DNA of 64,000 bases, taken from Arcticibacter tournemirensis. GTDB taxonomy: Bacteria > Bacteroidota > Bacteroidia > Sphingobacteriales > Sphingobacteriaceae. Position 1 is the stretch's first letter, and every line of letters starts with the position of its first letter. Of the stretch, positions 37,326 through 45,521 are shown piece after piece. The notes below the pieces were generated by a model. It was given only the letters and a program-made list of their open reading frames with translations. It was not told the origin of the DNA and made no database searches. The position numbers were made by a program, and so were the translations under genes. Where the stretch lies: assembly GCF_006716645.1 (NCBI RefSeq), contig NZ_VFPL01000001.1, forward strand, positions 3,162,001-3,226,000, read 5' to 3'.

Positions 37326-39515
37326 ATGGAGATCAAGAAATCATTATTTGATAATTTACAGAATTTTTTCGGCTTTGATAACTTCAAAGGCGAACAGGAA
37401 GCAATAATAACCAATATCTTACAGAAGAAAGATACATTTGTAATAATGCCGACGGGGGGTGGTAAATCCATATGTTACCAGCTGCCAGCGCTAATGAGCG
37501 GCGGAACTGCGGTTGTTATTTCGCCGCTGATTGCCCTGATGAAGAATCAGGTAGATCAGCTCCGTGCCTTTGGTGGCACAGAAAGTATAGCACACTTTTT
37601 AAACTCGTCACTTAACAAATCGGAGATAGCGAAAGTAAAGCAGGATGTATTAAGCGGAGAAACCAAGTTGCTGTATGTAGCACCGGAATCGCTTTCAAAA
37701 GCTGAAAATATAGATTTTCTACGGTTGATCACTGTCTCATTTGTCGCAGTTGACGAGGCCCACTGTATTTCGGAGTGGGGGCATGATTTCAGACCGGAAT
37801 ATCGTAAAATACGCCAGGTTATCAGTAATATCGGTGACAGTATTCCCATTATAGCATTAACCGCAACAGCTACACCAAAAGTTCAGCAGGACATTATTAA
37901 GAACCTGCAAATGAACAACGCAACCTTATTTAAATCATCGTTCAACCGGTCGAACCTTTATTACGAGGTACGTGCAAAGCGGAACGTGATGAAAGAAATT
38001 ATCCGGTTTATTAAGGCCAATCAGGGAAAGTCGGGAATTGTGTATTGCCTTAGCCGGAAAAAGGTTGAGGAGGTTTCGGAGGCCCTCAATCTCAATGGCA
38101 TAAGATCGTTACCTTATCATGCAGGCCTGGATCCCAAAACCAGGGCAGAGACACAGGATAAGTTCCTTATGGAGGAAGTGGAAGTGATTGTTGCCACCAT
38201 TGCCTTTGGAATGGGTATTGACAAGCCGGATGTTAGATATGTGATCCATCATGATATACCAAAGAGCATGGAGGGATATTATCAGGAAACGGGCCGTGCA
38301 GGTCGTGATGGCGGTGAAGGTCTTTGTGTTGCTTTTTATTCCGAGAAGGATATTGATAAACTTGCAAAATTCATGAAGGATAAGCCCGTTTCCGAAAGGG
38401 AAATAGGAACTCAGATCCTTAAAGAAGTAATTGATTATGCTGAATCAGCAGTATGCAGACGTAAACAAATCCTGCATTATTTCGGCGAGAATTTTGACGA
38501 GACAGGCTGTAACAACATGTGTGACAATTGTCGTGCCCATAAATCTCATTTTGATGCCACGCAGAAATTAAAGGATACGCTGAAACTTATCAGAGAAATG
38601 GGCGAAAAGTTCGACGACCAGCATATTATCAATGTAATAATGGGAATTGAAACATCGCAGATAGTGGCCTACAATCATAATAAGCTTGAGGCATTTGGAA
38701 GTGGCAAAGAGGACGGCCTGCATTTATGGAAGTCGTTGATGAGACAGGCTCTTCTTAATAATTATCTGTCAAAGGATATCGATAACTATGGATTGTTAAG
38801 GCTGACCAAGTCGGGGAAATCGTTTATTGAAAGTCCTCATACGCTTAAGTTTGTCCTCAACAGAGAGATGGAAACAGCCGAGGATGACCAGGATGAAGGT
38901 TCACAACAGGGCGCGGCTGCTCTCGATGAGGAGCTTTTGAAGATGCTTAAGGATCTTAGGAAGAAGATAGCCAAACAAAAGAACCTTCCCCCTTTTGTAA
39001 TATTCCAGGATCCTTCGCTTGAAGAGATGTGTATTCATTACCCTGTCAATCTTGAAGAGCTTAAGCAGATACATGGTGTTGGTTCGGGTAAGGCGATGAA
39101 ATTCGGAACCCCGTTTGTAAATCTGATCAGTAAATATGTGGAAGATAATGAGATTGACAGACCTGTGGACCTGGTTATCAAAAGTGCCGCTAACAAGTCG
39201 GCTCTAAAAGTATCTATTATCCAGAACATCGACCGGCATATCGCTCTTGAAGATATAGCCTCATCAAAAGGACTTTCCTACGAAGATATTTTAAGAGAGG
39301 TAGAGTCTATTGTTAACTCAGGAACCAAACTGAATCTCAGTTATTATATCGACGAGATGATTGATGAAGATCGTCAGGACGAGGTTTTTGACTATTTTAG
39401 AGCTACTGAAGTAGATTCCATTGATGCTGCTCTAAAGGAGCTTGGCACAGATGACTATACCAGAGAAGAGCTTCAGCTGATGCGTATTAAATTTTTATCT
39501 GAATTAGGAAATTAA
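37326..39515 (+). CDS. recQ: ATP-dependent DNA helicase RecQ
   Basis: This 729-residue helicase unwinds DNA 3' to 5' during recombination and repair. Helicase motifs run in order: MPTGGGKSICYQ (Walker A, about 41-52), VDEAHCISEWG (DEAH, 143-146), LTATATPKV, then the second RecA domain with QETGRAGRDG. The zinc-binding RQC region has the CRRKQILHYFG segment and CNNMCDNC. An HRDC domain follows near residues 530-610 and a C-terminal helical extension ends the protein, as in other Bacteroidota RecQ proteins. I start at the ATG at 37326 (MEIKKSLF); an upstream in-frame start would overlap kdsD and add 43 unrelated residues. The stop overlaps the kdsA start codon. Confidence 0.93.
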   Translation: MEIKKSLFDNLQNFFGFDNFKGEQEAIITNILQKKDTFVIMPTGGGKSICYQLPALMSGGTAVVISPLIALMKNQVDQLRAFGGTESIAHFLNSSLNKSEIAKVKQDVLSGETKLLYVAPESLSKAENIDFLRLITVSFVAVDEAHCISEWGHDFRPEYRKIRQVISNIGDSIPIIALTATATPKVQQDIIKNLQMNNATLFKSSFNRSNLYYEVRAKRNVMKEIIRFIKANQGKSGIVYCLSRKKVEEVSEALNLNGIRSLPYHAGLDPKTRAETQDKFLMEEVEVIVATIAFGMGIDKPDVRYVIHHDIPKSMEGYYQETGRAGRDGGEGLCVAFYSEKDIDKLAKFMKDKPVSEREIGTQILKEVIDYAESAVCRRKQILHYFGENFDETGCNNMCDNCRAHKSHFDATQKLKDTLKLIREMGEKFDDQHIINVIMGIETSQIVAYNHNKLEAFGSGKEDGLHLWKSLMRQALLNNYLSKDIDNYGLLRLTKSGKSFIESPHTLKFVLNREMETAEDDQDEGSQQGAAALDEELLKMLKDLRKKIAKQKNLPPFVIFQDPSLEEMCIHYPVNLEELKQIHGVGSGKAMKFGTPFVNLISKYVEDNEIDRPVDLVIKSAANKSALKVSIIQNIDRHIALEDIASSKGLSYEDILREVESIVNSGTKLNLSYYIDEMIDEDRQDEVFDYFRATEVDSIDAALKELGTDDYTREELQLMRIKFLSELGN

Positions 39516-40327
39516 TGTTAGATCATATTCCTGGTATTAAATATACCAACAGTTCCAATTTCTTTCTGATGGCCGGACCTTGTGCTATCGAAGGAGAAGA
39601 TATAGTTCTTAGAATTGCAGAACGTATTGTTGAAATTACCGATAAGCTACAAATACCCTTAATATTTAAAGGCTCTTACAGGAAAGCGAATCGATCGCGT
39701 ATTGATTCGTTCACTGGAATCGGAGATGAGAAGGCACTTAAGATTCTGGCTAAAGTAAGCCGTGAATTTGGTGTTCCTACTGTGACTGATATTCATGAAA
39801 GTGTTGAGGCTGCAATGGCAGCCTGCTACGTTGATGTGCTTCAGATCCCCGCATTTCTTTGCAGGCAGACAGATCTTTTGATTGCTGCTGCTAAAACCGG
39901 AAAAACAGTTAATATTAAAAAAGGCCAGTTTCTTTCAGCCGCTTCAATGGGTTTTGCTGTTGATAAAGTGAAAGATTCGGGCAATTCGAATGTGATATTA
40001 ACTGACCGGGGAAATACATTCGGCTATCAGGATCTTATAGTTGATTTCAGAGGCATTCCGGAAATGCAGTCATTTGGCGTACCCGTGGTAATGGACTGTA
40101 CGCATTCCCTACAGCAGCCTAATCAGGTTACCGGCGTTACAGGAGGCAAACCAGCTCTGATAGAAACAATTGCTAAAGCTGCCATAGCCGTTGGAGCCGA
40201 TGGTTTATTCATTGAGACGCATCCCGAGCCCGAATATGCAAAGTCGGATGGCGCGAATATGCTTCATCTTAATGTTCTTGAGCCCTTATTGGAGAAGCTG
40301 ATAAGAATACGCCAGGCTGTGATTTAA
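39515..40327 (+). CDS. kdsA: 3-deoxy-D-manno-octulosonate 8-phosphate synthase
   Basis: This 270-residue aldolase-type enzyme joins phosphoenolpyruvate and arabinose-5-phosphate to Kdo-8-phosphate for lipopolysaccharide. The family blocks are intact: FLMAGPCAIEGED, IFKGSYRKANRSR, TDIHESVEAA, ILQ-type IPAFLCRQTDLL, VNIKKGQFLS, VILTDRGNTFGYQDL, PVVMDCTHSLQQP and FIETHPEP. Its ATG overlaps the recQ stop by one base (TAATG), so it is coupled to recQ translation, an unusual partner. A terminator follows. Confidence 0.95.
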   Translation: MLDHIPGIKYTNSSNFFLMAGPCAIEGEDIVLRIAERIVEITDKLQIPLIFKGSYRKANRSRIDSFTGIGDEKALKILAKVSREFGVPTVTDIHESVEAAMAACYVDVLQIPAFLCRQTDLLIAAAKTGKTVNIKKGQFLSAASMGFAVDKVKDSGNSNVILTDRGNTFGYQDLIVDFRGIPEMQSFGVPVVMDCTHSLQQPNQVTGVTGGKPALIETIAKAAIAVGADGLFIETHPEPEYAKSDGANMLHLNVLEPLLEKLIRIRQAVI

Positions 40328-40380
40328 TTACCTGACTTAGAAAATGAAGCAATCGTTGACCCTGACGCGTTTGCTCCGGG

Positions 40381-40419
40381 GGCGGATTCGTATGAACAGC
40401 ATCGGCAATCCGCCTTTTT
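40381..40419 (+). terminator. Rho-independent terminator after kdsA
   Basis: GGCGGATT (40381-40388) pairs perfectly with AATCCGCC (40407-40414) across an 18-base loop and is followed by TTTTT. Confidence 0.65.
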
Positions 40420-40454
40420 CCAACAGCTTTCAGCTTTCAGCTTTCAACTTTTAA
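40420..40454 (-). repeat. Heptamer-periodic intergenic array R4
   Basis: On the minus strand five contiguous heptamers occur, all of the form YTnnnnG (TTGAAAG, CTGAAAG twice, and two variants). The words are the same as in array R2. It starts directly at the U-tract of the kdsA terminator and lies between codirectional kdsA and gatB. Confidence 0.65.
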
Positions 40455-40497
40455 CTATATTTGACAAATCGGCTTTCATCTAAAAGTACAAAGGATA

Positions 40498-41961
40498 ATG
40501 ACAGAAGAAGTTCTGCAGAAATACGAACTGGTAGTAGGTCTTGAAATACATGCCCAGCTTTTAACTGATACAAAAATCTTTTCATCCGATCCTGCATCTT
40601 TCGGCAGCGAACCTAACAGGAATACAAGTATTATCTCTGTCGGGCTTCCGGGCACACTGCCTAAAATAAATAAAAAAGTAGTGTCATATGCTGTTAAAAT
40701 GGGTTTGGCAACCAATTGCACCATTAACAGGATAAATCGGTTTGACCGCAAGAACTACTTTTACGCAGATCTTCCTAAGGGCTATCAAATTACCCAGGAT
40801 GAATATCCTATATGTCAGAAGGGCTATGTTCCCGTAGTGTTAAAGGATAAGAGCGAGACACGTGTCCGCATAAATCGTATCCATATGGAGGAGGATGCAG
40901 GCAAAAGCATGCACGATAAAGATGATATTTATTCTTTAATTGATCTTAACAGAGCGGGAGTTCCTTTGATCGAGATTGTATCAGAGCCGGACATCAGATC
41001 GGCAGAAGAAGCTGCTGCCTATTTTACCGAGATACGGAAGCTCGTTCGCTATCTTAACATCTGCGACGGAAATATGGAGGAGGGAAGCCTTCGCTGTGAT
41101 GCCAACATTTCCGTAAGGCTTAGAGGCGAAACAACTTATGGCGCGAGATGTGAAGTGAAGAATCTTAATTCCATTCGTAACCTTCAGCGGGCTGTGAACT
41201 ATGAATTCAAGCGCCAGGTTCAATTGGTTGAGCAAGGAGAAAAGATTGAACAGAATACTCTTAATTTTGATGCAGCCACCGGTGTAACATCAGTTCTGAG
41301 GTCTAAAGAAATGGCAAATGATTATCGCTATTTCCCAGAGCCGGATCTGCCGCCTCTTCACTTGTCGGAGGAATGGATAGAGGACTTGAGAAAACAACTT
41401 CCCGAACTGCCCGAGCAACGCATTAAACGATATACGGAACAGTTTGGGCTTAAAGCACATGATGCTTATCTTCTTACAGGAGATAAAGCAGTAGCTGATT
41501 ATTTTGAATTACTTTCAAAACATACCACTCATTACAGAGTTGCCGCTAACTGGATCAACGGCCCCATACAATCATACCTCAACGAAAGTGGTAAAGACAT
41601 ATCTCAACTGGATATCAAAGTCTCTTCATTGGCTGAGGTGATTGCCCTAATACAGGATGGAAAAATAAACAATTCAGCAGCTGTGCAGCAGCTATTCCCT
41701 GCACTTATAAACAGACCAGCCACATCGGTTAGGGAGCTTGTTGAGGAAATGAACCTATTGATAGATACCGGAGCTGATCAGCTTCAACAGTTCATTGATG
41801 AAGCAGTTAGCCGTTACCCGGATAAGGTGAAAGAATACCATAAAGGCAAAAAAGGCGTTTTAGGTTTGTTTATGGGTGATGTGATGAAGTTATCTAAAGG
41901 TAAGATCGACCCCAAGACCGCCAATCAATTATTAATTAACAAATTAGAATCTTTAAAGTGA
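40498..41961 (+). CDS. gatB: Aspartyl/glutamyl-tRNA amidotransferase subunit B
   Basis: This 487-residue subunit of GatCAB phosphorylates and helps amidate Glu-tRNAGln or Asp-tRNAAsn. The kinase cradle domain has VVGLEIHAQL, SVGLPGTLP, RKNYFYADLPKGYQITQ, EEDAGKSMH and MEEGSLRCDANISVR; the C-terminal helical and tail (GatB_Yqey) domains end with LGLFMGDVMKLSKGKIDP. Length is typical. The next gene begins with a GTG that overlaps its stop codon (GTGA). Confidence 0.95.
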   Translation: MTEEVLQKYELVVGLEIHAQLLTDTKIFSSDPASFGSEPNRNTSIISVGLPGTLPKINKKVVSYAVKMGLATNCTINRINRFDRKNYFYADLPKGYQITQDEYPICQKGYVPVVLKDKSETRVRINRIHMEEDAGKSMHDKDDIYSLIDLNRAGVPLIEIVSEPDIRSAEEAAAYFTEIRKLVRYLNICDGNMEEGSLRCDANISVRLRGETTYGARCEVKNLNSIRNLQRAVNYEFKRQVQLVEQGEKIEQNTLNFDAATGVTSVLRSKEMANDYRYFPEPDLPPLHLSEEWIEDLRKQLPELPEQRIKRYTEQFGLKAHDAYLLTGDKAVADYFELLSKHTTHYRVAANWINGPIQSYLNESGKDISQLDIKVSSLAEVIALIQDGKINNSAAVQQLFPALINRPATSVRELVEEMNLLIDTGADQLQQFIDEAVSRYPDKVKEYHKGKKGVLGLFMGDVMKLSKGKIDPKTANQLLINKLESLK

Positions 41962-43055
41962 AGCGTATTGCAGGACTGATTTTGATTTTTGTGGCAGTTC
42001 TCGCTGCTTGCAAAAATAATGACGAATTTTCGTTGAAGGGGACGCTAAAGAATGCTCCTGGATTGAAGAAAGTATTGCTCTACCAGCAAAATAAGCTTGT
42101 TGACTCGGCTTTTCTAAGCGAAAGCAATGAGTTTAAGTTCCGTGTCGCTTCGCCAGAGCCTGAGTTTTATTATATCGTTGCAAATGACAAAAACTACCTC
42201 TTTGTTGCCAGGAATGGTGATGAGCTCGTTTTCGAGGCCGATTACAATAACCCCACAGGTGAATATGTGATAGAAGGTTCAGATGACGCGGAAAAGCTAA
42301 AGGAGTTTAACACCATAAGTAATAAGTATGGAAAAATATTTCTTGCCATACGGAATGAGTATGAAAGAAAGGTATCAGGAAATCCGGCAGCAAAAGATTC
42401 CATTGAAAGAGCCATAACACCGCGCTTTGAAGAGAATATGAGAAAATTCTCTGATGAATCACTGGCTTTTGCTGAAAAGAACAAAGATAATCTTGCAGGA
42501 TTTTATGCTATCAGCTCTCTCGACCAAAATAGCTATGAAGAAGAAATGGTTAGGTACGCCGATGATCTGAAAGGCAAATATAAGGGTAACGAAGCCATTC
42601 AGGATTTTATCGCTAAGATGGAGCGGTTAAAGCCTTTAGCCAAAGGGCAGAAGGCTCCTGATTTTGAAATGGAATCAACTGATGGGAAACAGGTGAAGCT
42701 TTCGGACTTTAAGGGAAAATATGTGCTGCTTGATTTCTGGGCATCGTGGTGCGGCCCCTGTCGCATCGAAAATCCGAACCTTGTAAAACAATACAATGCT
42801 TATAGGGATAAAGGCTTTACTATCCTTAGTGTGTCGCTTGATAACGACAGGGCGAGCTGGCTAAAAGCTATAAAAGACGATAAACTTACCTGGACACACG
42901 TATCAGAGTTGAAACAATGGAACGGCAAAGTTTCTCAGCAATATTTGGTTGAGGCGATACCAGCATCTTTCCTTTTAGATAAGGAAGGGAAGATCATCGA
43001 AAAGAACTTGCGCGGAAACGAACTTGAAGTGTTTTTAAATAAGACGTTGAAATAA
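41958..43055 (+). CDS. TlpA-like thiol:disulfide lipoprotein with DUF4369 domain
   Basis: This 365-residue lipoprotein (lipobox LAAC, lipidated Cys18) combines an N-terminal DUF4369-type beta domain (about 22-110), a helical linker, and a C-terminal thioredoxin fold (about 228-365) with the redox pair WCGPC at C265 and C268 and a cis-Pro context EAIPASFLLD. Such proteins reduce or isomerise disulfides in the periplasm. It starts with GTG overlapping the gatB stop, so the start is set by coupling. Confidence 0.88.
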   Translation: MKRIAGLILIFVAVLAACKNNDEFSLKGTLKNAPGLKKVLLYQQNKLVDSAFLSESNEFKFRVASPEPEFYYIVANDKNYLFVARNGDELVFEADYNNPTGEYVIEGSDDAEKLKEFNTISNKYGKIFLAIRNEYERKVSGNPAAKDSIERAITPRFEENMRKFSDESLAFAEKNKDNLAGFYAISSLDQNSYEEEMVRYADDLKGKYKGNEAIQDFIAKMERLKPLAKGQKAPDFEMESTDGKQVKLSDFKGKYVLLDFWASWCGPCRIENPNLVKQYNAYRDKGFTILSVSLDNDRASWLKAIKDDKLTWTHVSELKQWNGKVSQQYLVEAIPASFLLDKEGKIIEKNLRGNELEVFLNKTLK

Positions 43056-43064
43056 ACTGAGCTA

Positions 43065-43132
43065 ATTGTTAAGCTATTATGATTGTTAACAATTATTTAA
43101 TATGAAATTAACTATTTGATATATTTAACAAT
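43065..43132 (+). promoter_or_regulatory. Cluster of ATTGTTAA / TTAACAAT boxes upstream of the OmpR-type regulator
   Basis: ATTGTTAA occurs at 43065-43072 and 43082-43089; the latter is half of a perfect 12-base palindrome ATTGTTAACAAT (43082-43093). TTAACAAT recurs at 43125-43132, 27 bases before the regulator gene. The same core appears again beyond the gene in the inverted repeat at 44008-44043. This could be an autoregulatory operator; it could also be chance in AT-rich DNA. Confidence 0.35.
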
Positions 43133-43158
43133 ATACTTTAGCGAAGTAAATAAAGAAC

Positions 43159-43845
43159 ATGAGTTCAGCAAAACAAAAGATCCTTATTGTCGATGATGAA
43201 CCGGATATCCGGGAATTGATTGAGTATAATCTGAAAAAAGAAGGCTACCAGGTGTTTTCTGCATCAAATGGGCAGGAAGGCATTACCGAGGCTAAAAGAG
43301 CGCGCCCCGATTTGATCATCCTTGATGTTATGATGCCGAAAATGGATGGGATAGAAGCTTGTCGCATAATGCGTACCATGAATGAGTTTAAAAGTACCTT
43401 TATGGTTTTTCTAACCGCCAGAAGTGAAGAGTATTCTGAAATTGCAGGATTTAATGTGGGGGCCGATGACTATATAGCTAAACCTATCAAACCACGGGCC
43501 CTTATTAGCCGCATAAATGCAATATTGAGGAGAAATAACCAGACGGAAGATATCATTGAAAATAAGCTTGAGATCTCCGACCTTGTGATAGACCGCGAAA
43601 CTTACCTGGTATACCAGCAAGGACAAAAGGTGGTACTTGCAAAAAAGGAATTTGAGTTGCTTTATCTGCTTGCGTCAAGGCCTGGAAAAGTATATACCCG
43701 CGACGTTATCCTTAAAAACATTTGGGAAGATTCGGTAGTGGTGACCAACAGGACTATTGATGTTCACATCAGGAAACTTCGTGAAAAGCTGGGAGATACT
43801 TACGTTTCTACCGTTAAGGGTGTTGGATATAAATTTGACGCTTAA
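43159..43845 (+). CDS. OmpR/PhoB-family response regulator (orphan)
   Basis: This 228-residue regulator has a receiver domain (about 7-122; acidic pocket D12/D13, phosphoacceptor D56 in IILDVMMP, then FLTARSE and ADDYIAKP) and a C-terminal winged-helix DNA-binding domain (about 130-228: KKEFELLYLLASRPGKVYTR, RTIDVHIRKLREKLGD, VKGVGYKF). No histidine kinase gene is adjacent; the next 500 bases hold only regulatory DNA. Its target genes are unknown. Confidence 0.92.
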   Translation: MSSAKQKILIVDDEPDIRELIEYNLKKEGYQVFSASNGQEGITEAKRARPDLIILDVMMPKMDGIEACRIMRTMNEFKSTFMVFLTARSEEYSEIAGFNVGADDYIAKPIKPRALISRINAILRRNNQTEDIIENKLEISDLVIDRETYLVYQQGQKVVLAKKEFELLYLLASRPGKVYTRDVILKNIWEDSVVVTNRTIDVHIRKLREKLGDTYVSTVKGVGYKFDA

Positions 43846-44007
43846 GAATAGCGATTGAGTGCCGGCCTCTAAAAATCACACATGACGAACGTCTTTTAAA
43901 TTTTATGCTGATATTCATTTTCACAGACCAGACGGATAAACTTATTAACAGCCTTAGGTTTTCATTTACATCACATTTCTGTTGTCAGACAGCTGATTCT
44001 TTCAGCT

Positions 44008-44043
44008 AACAATTAAAACTGCGGGTGGGAGGTTTTAATTGTT
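44008..44043. repeat. 12-bp perfect inverted repeat before the nrdB riboswitch
   Basis: AACAATTAAAAC (44008-44019) and GTTTTAATTGTT (44032-44043) are perfectly complementary around a G-rich 12-base loop. It lacks a following T-run, so it is not a standard terminator, though it may stabilise the regulator transcript end or be a protein site. It lies 163 bases after the regulator stop. Confidence 0.5.
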
Positions 44044-44078
44044 AAAAACTTCTCTCCATGTATTTATCTGTTTAAACT

Positions 44079-44086
44079 TACTTTTG
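44079..44086 (+). promoter_or_regulatory. Candidate promoter -7 box for the nrdBA operon
   Basis: TACTTTTG, an exact TAnnTTTG match, lies about 30 bases before the cobalamin riboswitch aptamer, the expected place for a transcript carrying the whole aptamer. No good -33 TTG was seen. Confidence 0.4.
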
Positions 44087-44112
44087 CTTTTGTAAGTTCT
44101 TTTTAAAAGACT

Positions 44113-44270
44113 GTATTGGTTCATTGCTCCGGTGGAGGAATGATTAAATGGGAACCGTGTGAAATTCACGGGCTGACGTGCAACTGTGTAAAGACTGAGG
44201 TCTTAAAGCCAGACACCTGCCACTATAGTTTGTCCGAAACTTTCACGAATAAGGTTTTGGCAGGAATCCT
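44113..44270 (+). promoter_or_regulatory. Cobalamin riboswitch upstream of nrdB-nrdA
   Basis: The conserved aptamer parts are present in order: the TTAAATGGGAACC segment (44144-44156), a GTGTGAAATTCACGGGCTG arm, GCAACTGTG (44180-44188), and the B12 box AAAGCCAGACACCTGCC at 44205-44221. A small hairpin AGTTT/AAACT follows, as in the kissing-loop stem. Further on, GGCAGG (44259-44264) is complementary to CCTGCC of the B12 box, a possible switching helix. A 6-bp GC-rich hairpin (44282-44297) stands before nrdB. Cobalamin riboswitches normally switch genes off when B12 is plentiful, which fits a B12-independent reductase. The 5' boundary is approximate. Confidence 0.88.
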
Positions 44271-44349
44271 TTCTGTTGTTTAACGCCTCCCGGCGTTGCT
44301 CTGCGGTCAGCTCTTTGCCTCACCTGTTATTTCATTAAACATTTAAATT

Positions 44350-45324
44350 ATGATTATGCAACAGGATGAATTATTACTAAGGGAGAACAAGGATCGTTTC
44401 GTTATCCTTCCCATCAACTATCCCAACATCTGGGAAATGTACAAAAAACATGAAGCGAGTTTCTGGACCGCCGAAGAGATTGATCTTTCGGCAGATATGA
44501 AAGACTGGCAGGGGCTTAATGATGGCGAGCGTCATTTTATTTCGCATGTACTCGCATTCTTTGCTGCCAGTGATGGTATTGTGAATGAAAACCTCGCGGT
44601 GAATTTCATGAGCGAGGTACAGGTTCCGGAAGCAAGATGTTTTTATGGATTTCAGATTATGATGGAGAATATCCATTCTGAGACTTATGCTCTGCTTATT
44701 GACACCTATGTTAAGGATCCTCAGGAAAAGGATCATTTGTTCCATGCTATCGATACAGTTCCCTGCGTGAAAGAAAAAGCCGAATGGGCATTAAAATGGA
44801 TAGAGAACGGCAGCTTTGCGGAGAGGCTTGTTGCTTTTGCTGCTGTAGAAGGCATCTTTTTTAGTGGCAGCTTCTGTTCAATCTTCTGGCTGAAAAAAAG
44901 AGGACTGATGCCCGGACTGACTTTCAGCAATGAGCTAATCTCAAGAGACGAGGGGATGCATTGCGAGTTCGCCTGCCTGCTTTACGGCATGCTAAATAAA
45001 AAATTACCTGAATCCAAAGTGAGAGAAATAATTACGGATGCAGTTAGAATAGAAAAAAAGTTTGTAACAGACGCCCTTCCGGTAGACCTCATCGGCATGA
45101 ATGCAAAGCTTATGGGGCAATATATTGAGTTCGTAGCCGACCGATGGCTTGGAGAGCTGGGTTGTGAGAAAGTTTATAATGCTTCTAACCCTTTCGATTT
45201 CATGGAAATGATCTCGCTGCAGGGAAAGACTAACTTTTTTGAAAAACGCGTTGGAGACTATCAAAAAAGTGGCGTAATGGCCGGAAATGAAGGACAGTCG
45301 TTTTCGCTTGACGAAGACTTTTAA
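44350..45324 (+). CDS. nrdB: Class Ia ribonucleoside-diphosphate reductase, beta (radical) subunit
   Basis: This 324-residue subunit carries the diiron-tyrosyl radical cofactor for aerobic dNTP synthesis. It is of the eukaryote-like R2 group: [30 protein letters not shown] with the probable radical Tyr113, the ligands E106 and H109, and [11 protein letters not shown]. The C-terminus FSLDEDF is the tail that docks into the alpha subunit. Two near ATGs (44350, 44356) could start it. It is the first gene after the cobalamin riboswitch; nrdA follows after a 197-base repeat-filled gap, the reverse of the usual nrdA-nrdB order. Confidence 0.94.
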   Translation: MIMQQDELLLRENKDRFVILPINYPNIWEMYKKHEASFWTAEEIDLSADMKDWQGLNDGERHFISHVLAFFAASDGIVNENLAVNFMSEVQVPEARCFYGFQIMMENIHSETYALLIDTYVKDPQEKDHLFHAIDTVPCVKEKAEWALKWIENGSFAERLVAFAAVEGIFFSGSFCSIFWLKKRGLMPGLTFSNELISRDEGMHCEFACLLYGMLNKKLPESKVREIITDAVRIEKKFVTDALPVDLIGMNAKLMGQYIEFVADRWLGELGCEKVYNASNPFDFMEMISLQGKTNFFEKRVGDYQKSGVMAGNEGQSFSLDEDF

Positions 45325-45326
45325 TT

Positions 45327-45515
45327 TAGTATCAAGTACTTAGTATCAAGTATCAAGATGCTCTTACGCGATTTGTCTTGATATCAGATACCAGCTACGT
45401 TACTGCGCCCAGTCTTGATACTTGATACCAGATACTTGATACTAAAACTTGATACTAGATACCAGCTACTTTACTGCGGCTAGTCTTGATACTTGATACT
45501 AGCTACTTGATACTA
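45327..45515. repeat. Heptamer-periodic repeat R5 filling the nrdB-nrdA gap
   Basis: Nearly the whole gap is built of 7-base units of the GATACTT / AAGTATC type. Arms 45327-45357 and 45485-45515 form a 31-base inverted repeat with 29 matches. Inside it, 45386-45427 is repeated at 45457-45498 with a few mismatches (period 71). The array starts three bases after the nrdB stop and ends six bases before the nrdA start. Confidence 0.88.
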
Positions 45516-45521
45516 AGAAAT

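Noticed and set aside
43856-44112. A histidine kinase gene or tRNA after the orphan regulator
   Set aside because: No open frame of useful length and no cloverleaf fold were found; only an inverted repeat and a promoter box are visible.
44282-44297. GC-rich hairpin before nrdB as an intrinsic terminator
   Set aside because: The perfect 6-bp stem is not followed by a T-run; it is better seen as part of the riboswitch leader.
45327-45515. Repeat array between nrdB and nrdA as a CRISPR
   Set aside because: Units are 7 bases with no constant repeat of 25-40 bases, no unique spacers and no cas genes; the layout is an inverted repeat.
45486-45521. Upstream extension of nrdA to 45486
   Set aside because: The extra codons begin at TTG and lie inside the heptamer repeat; the conserved ATP-cone starts right after the ATG at 45522.
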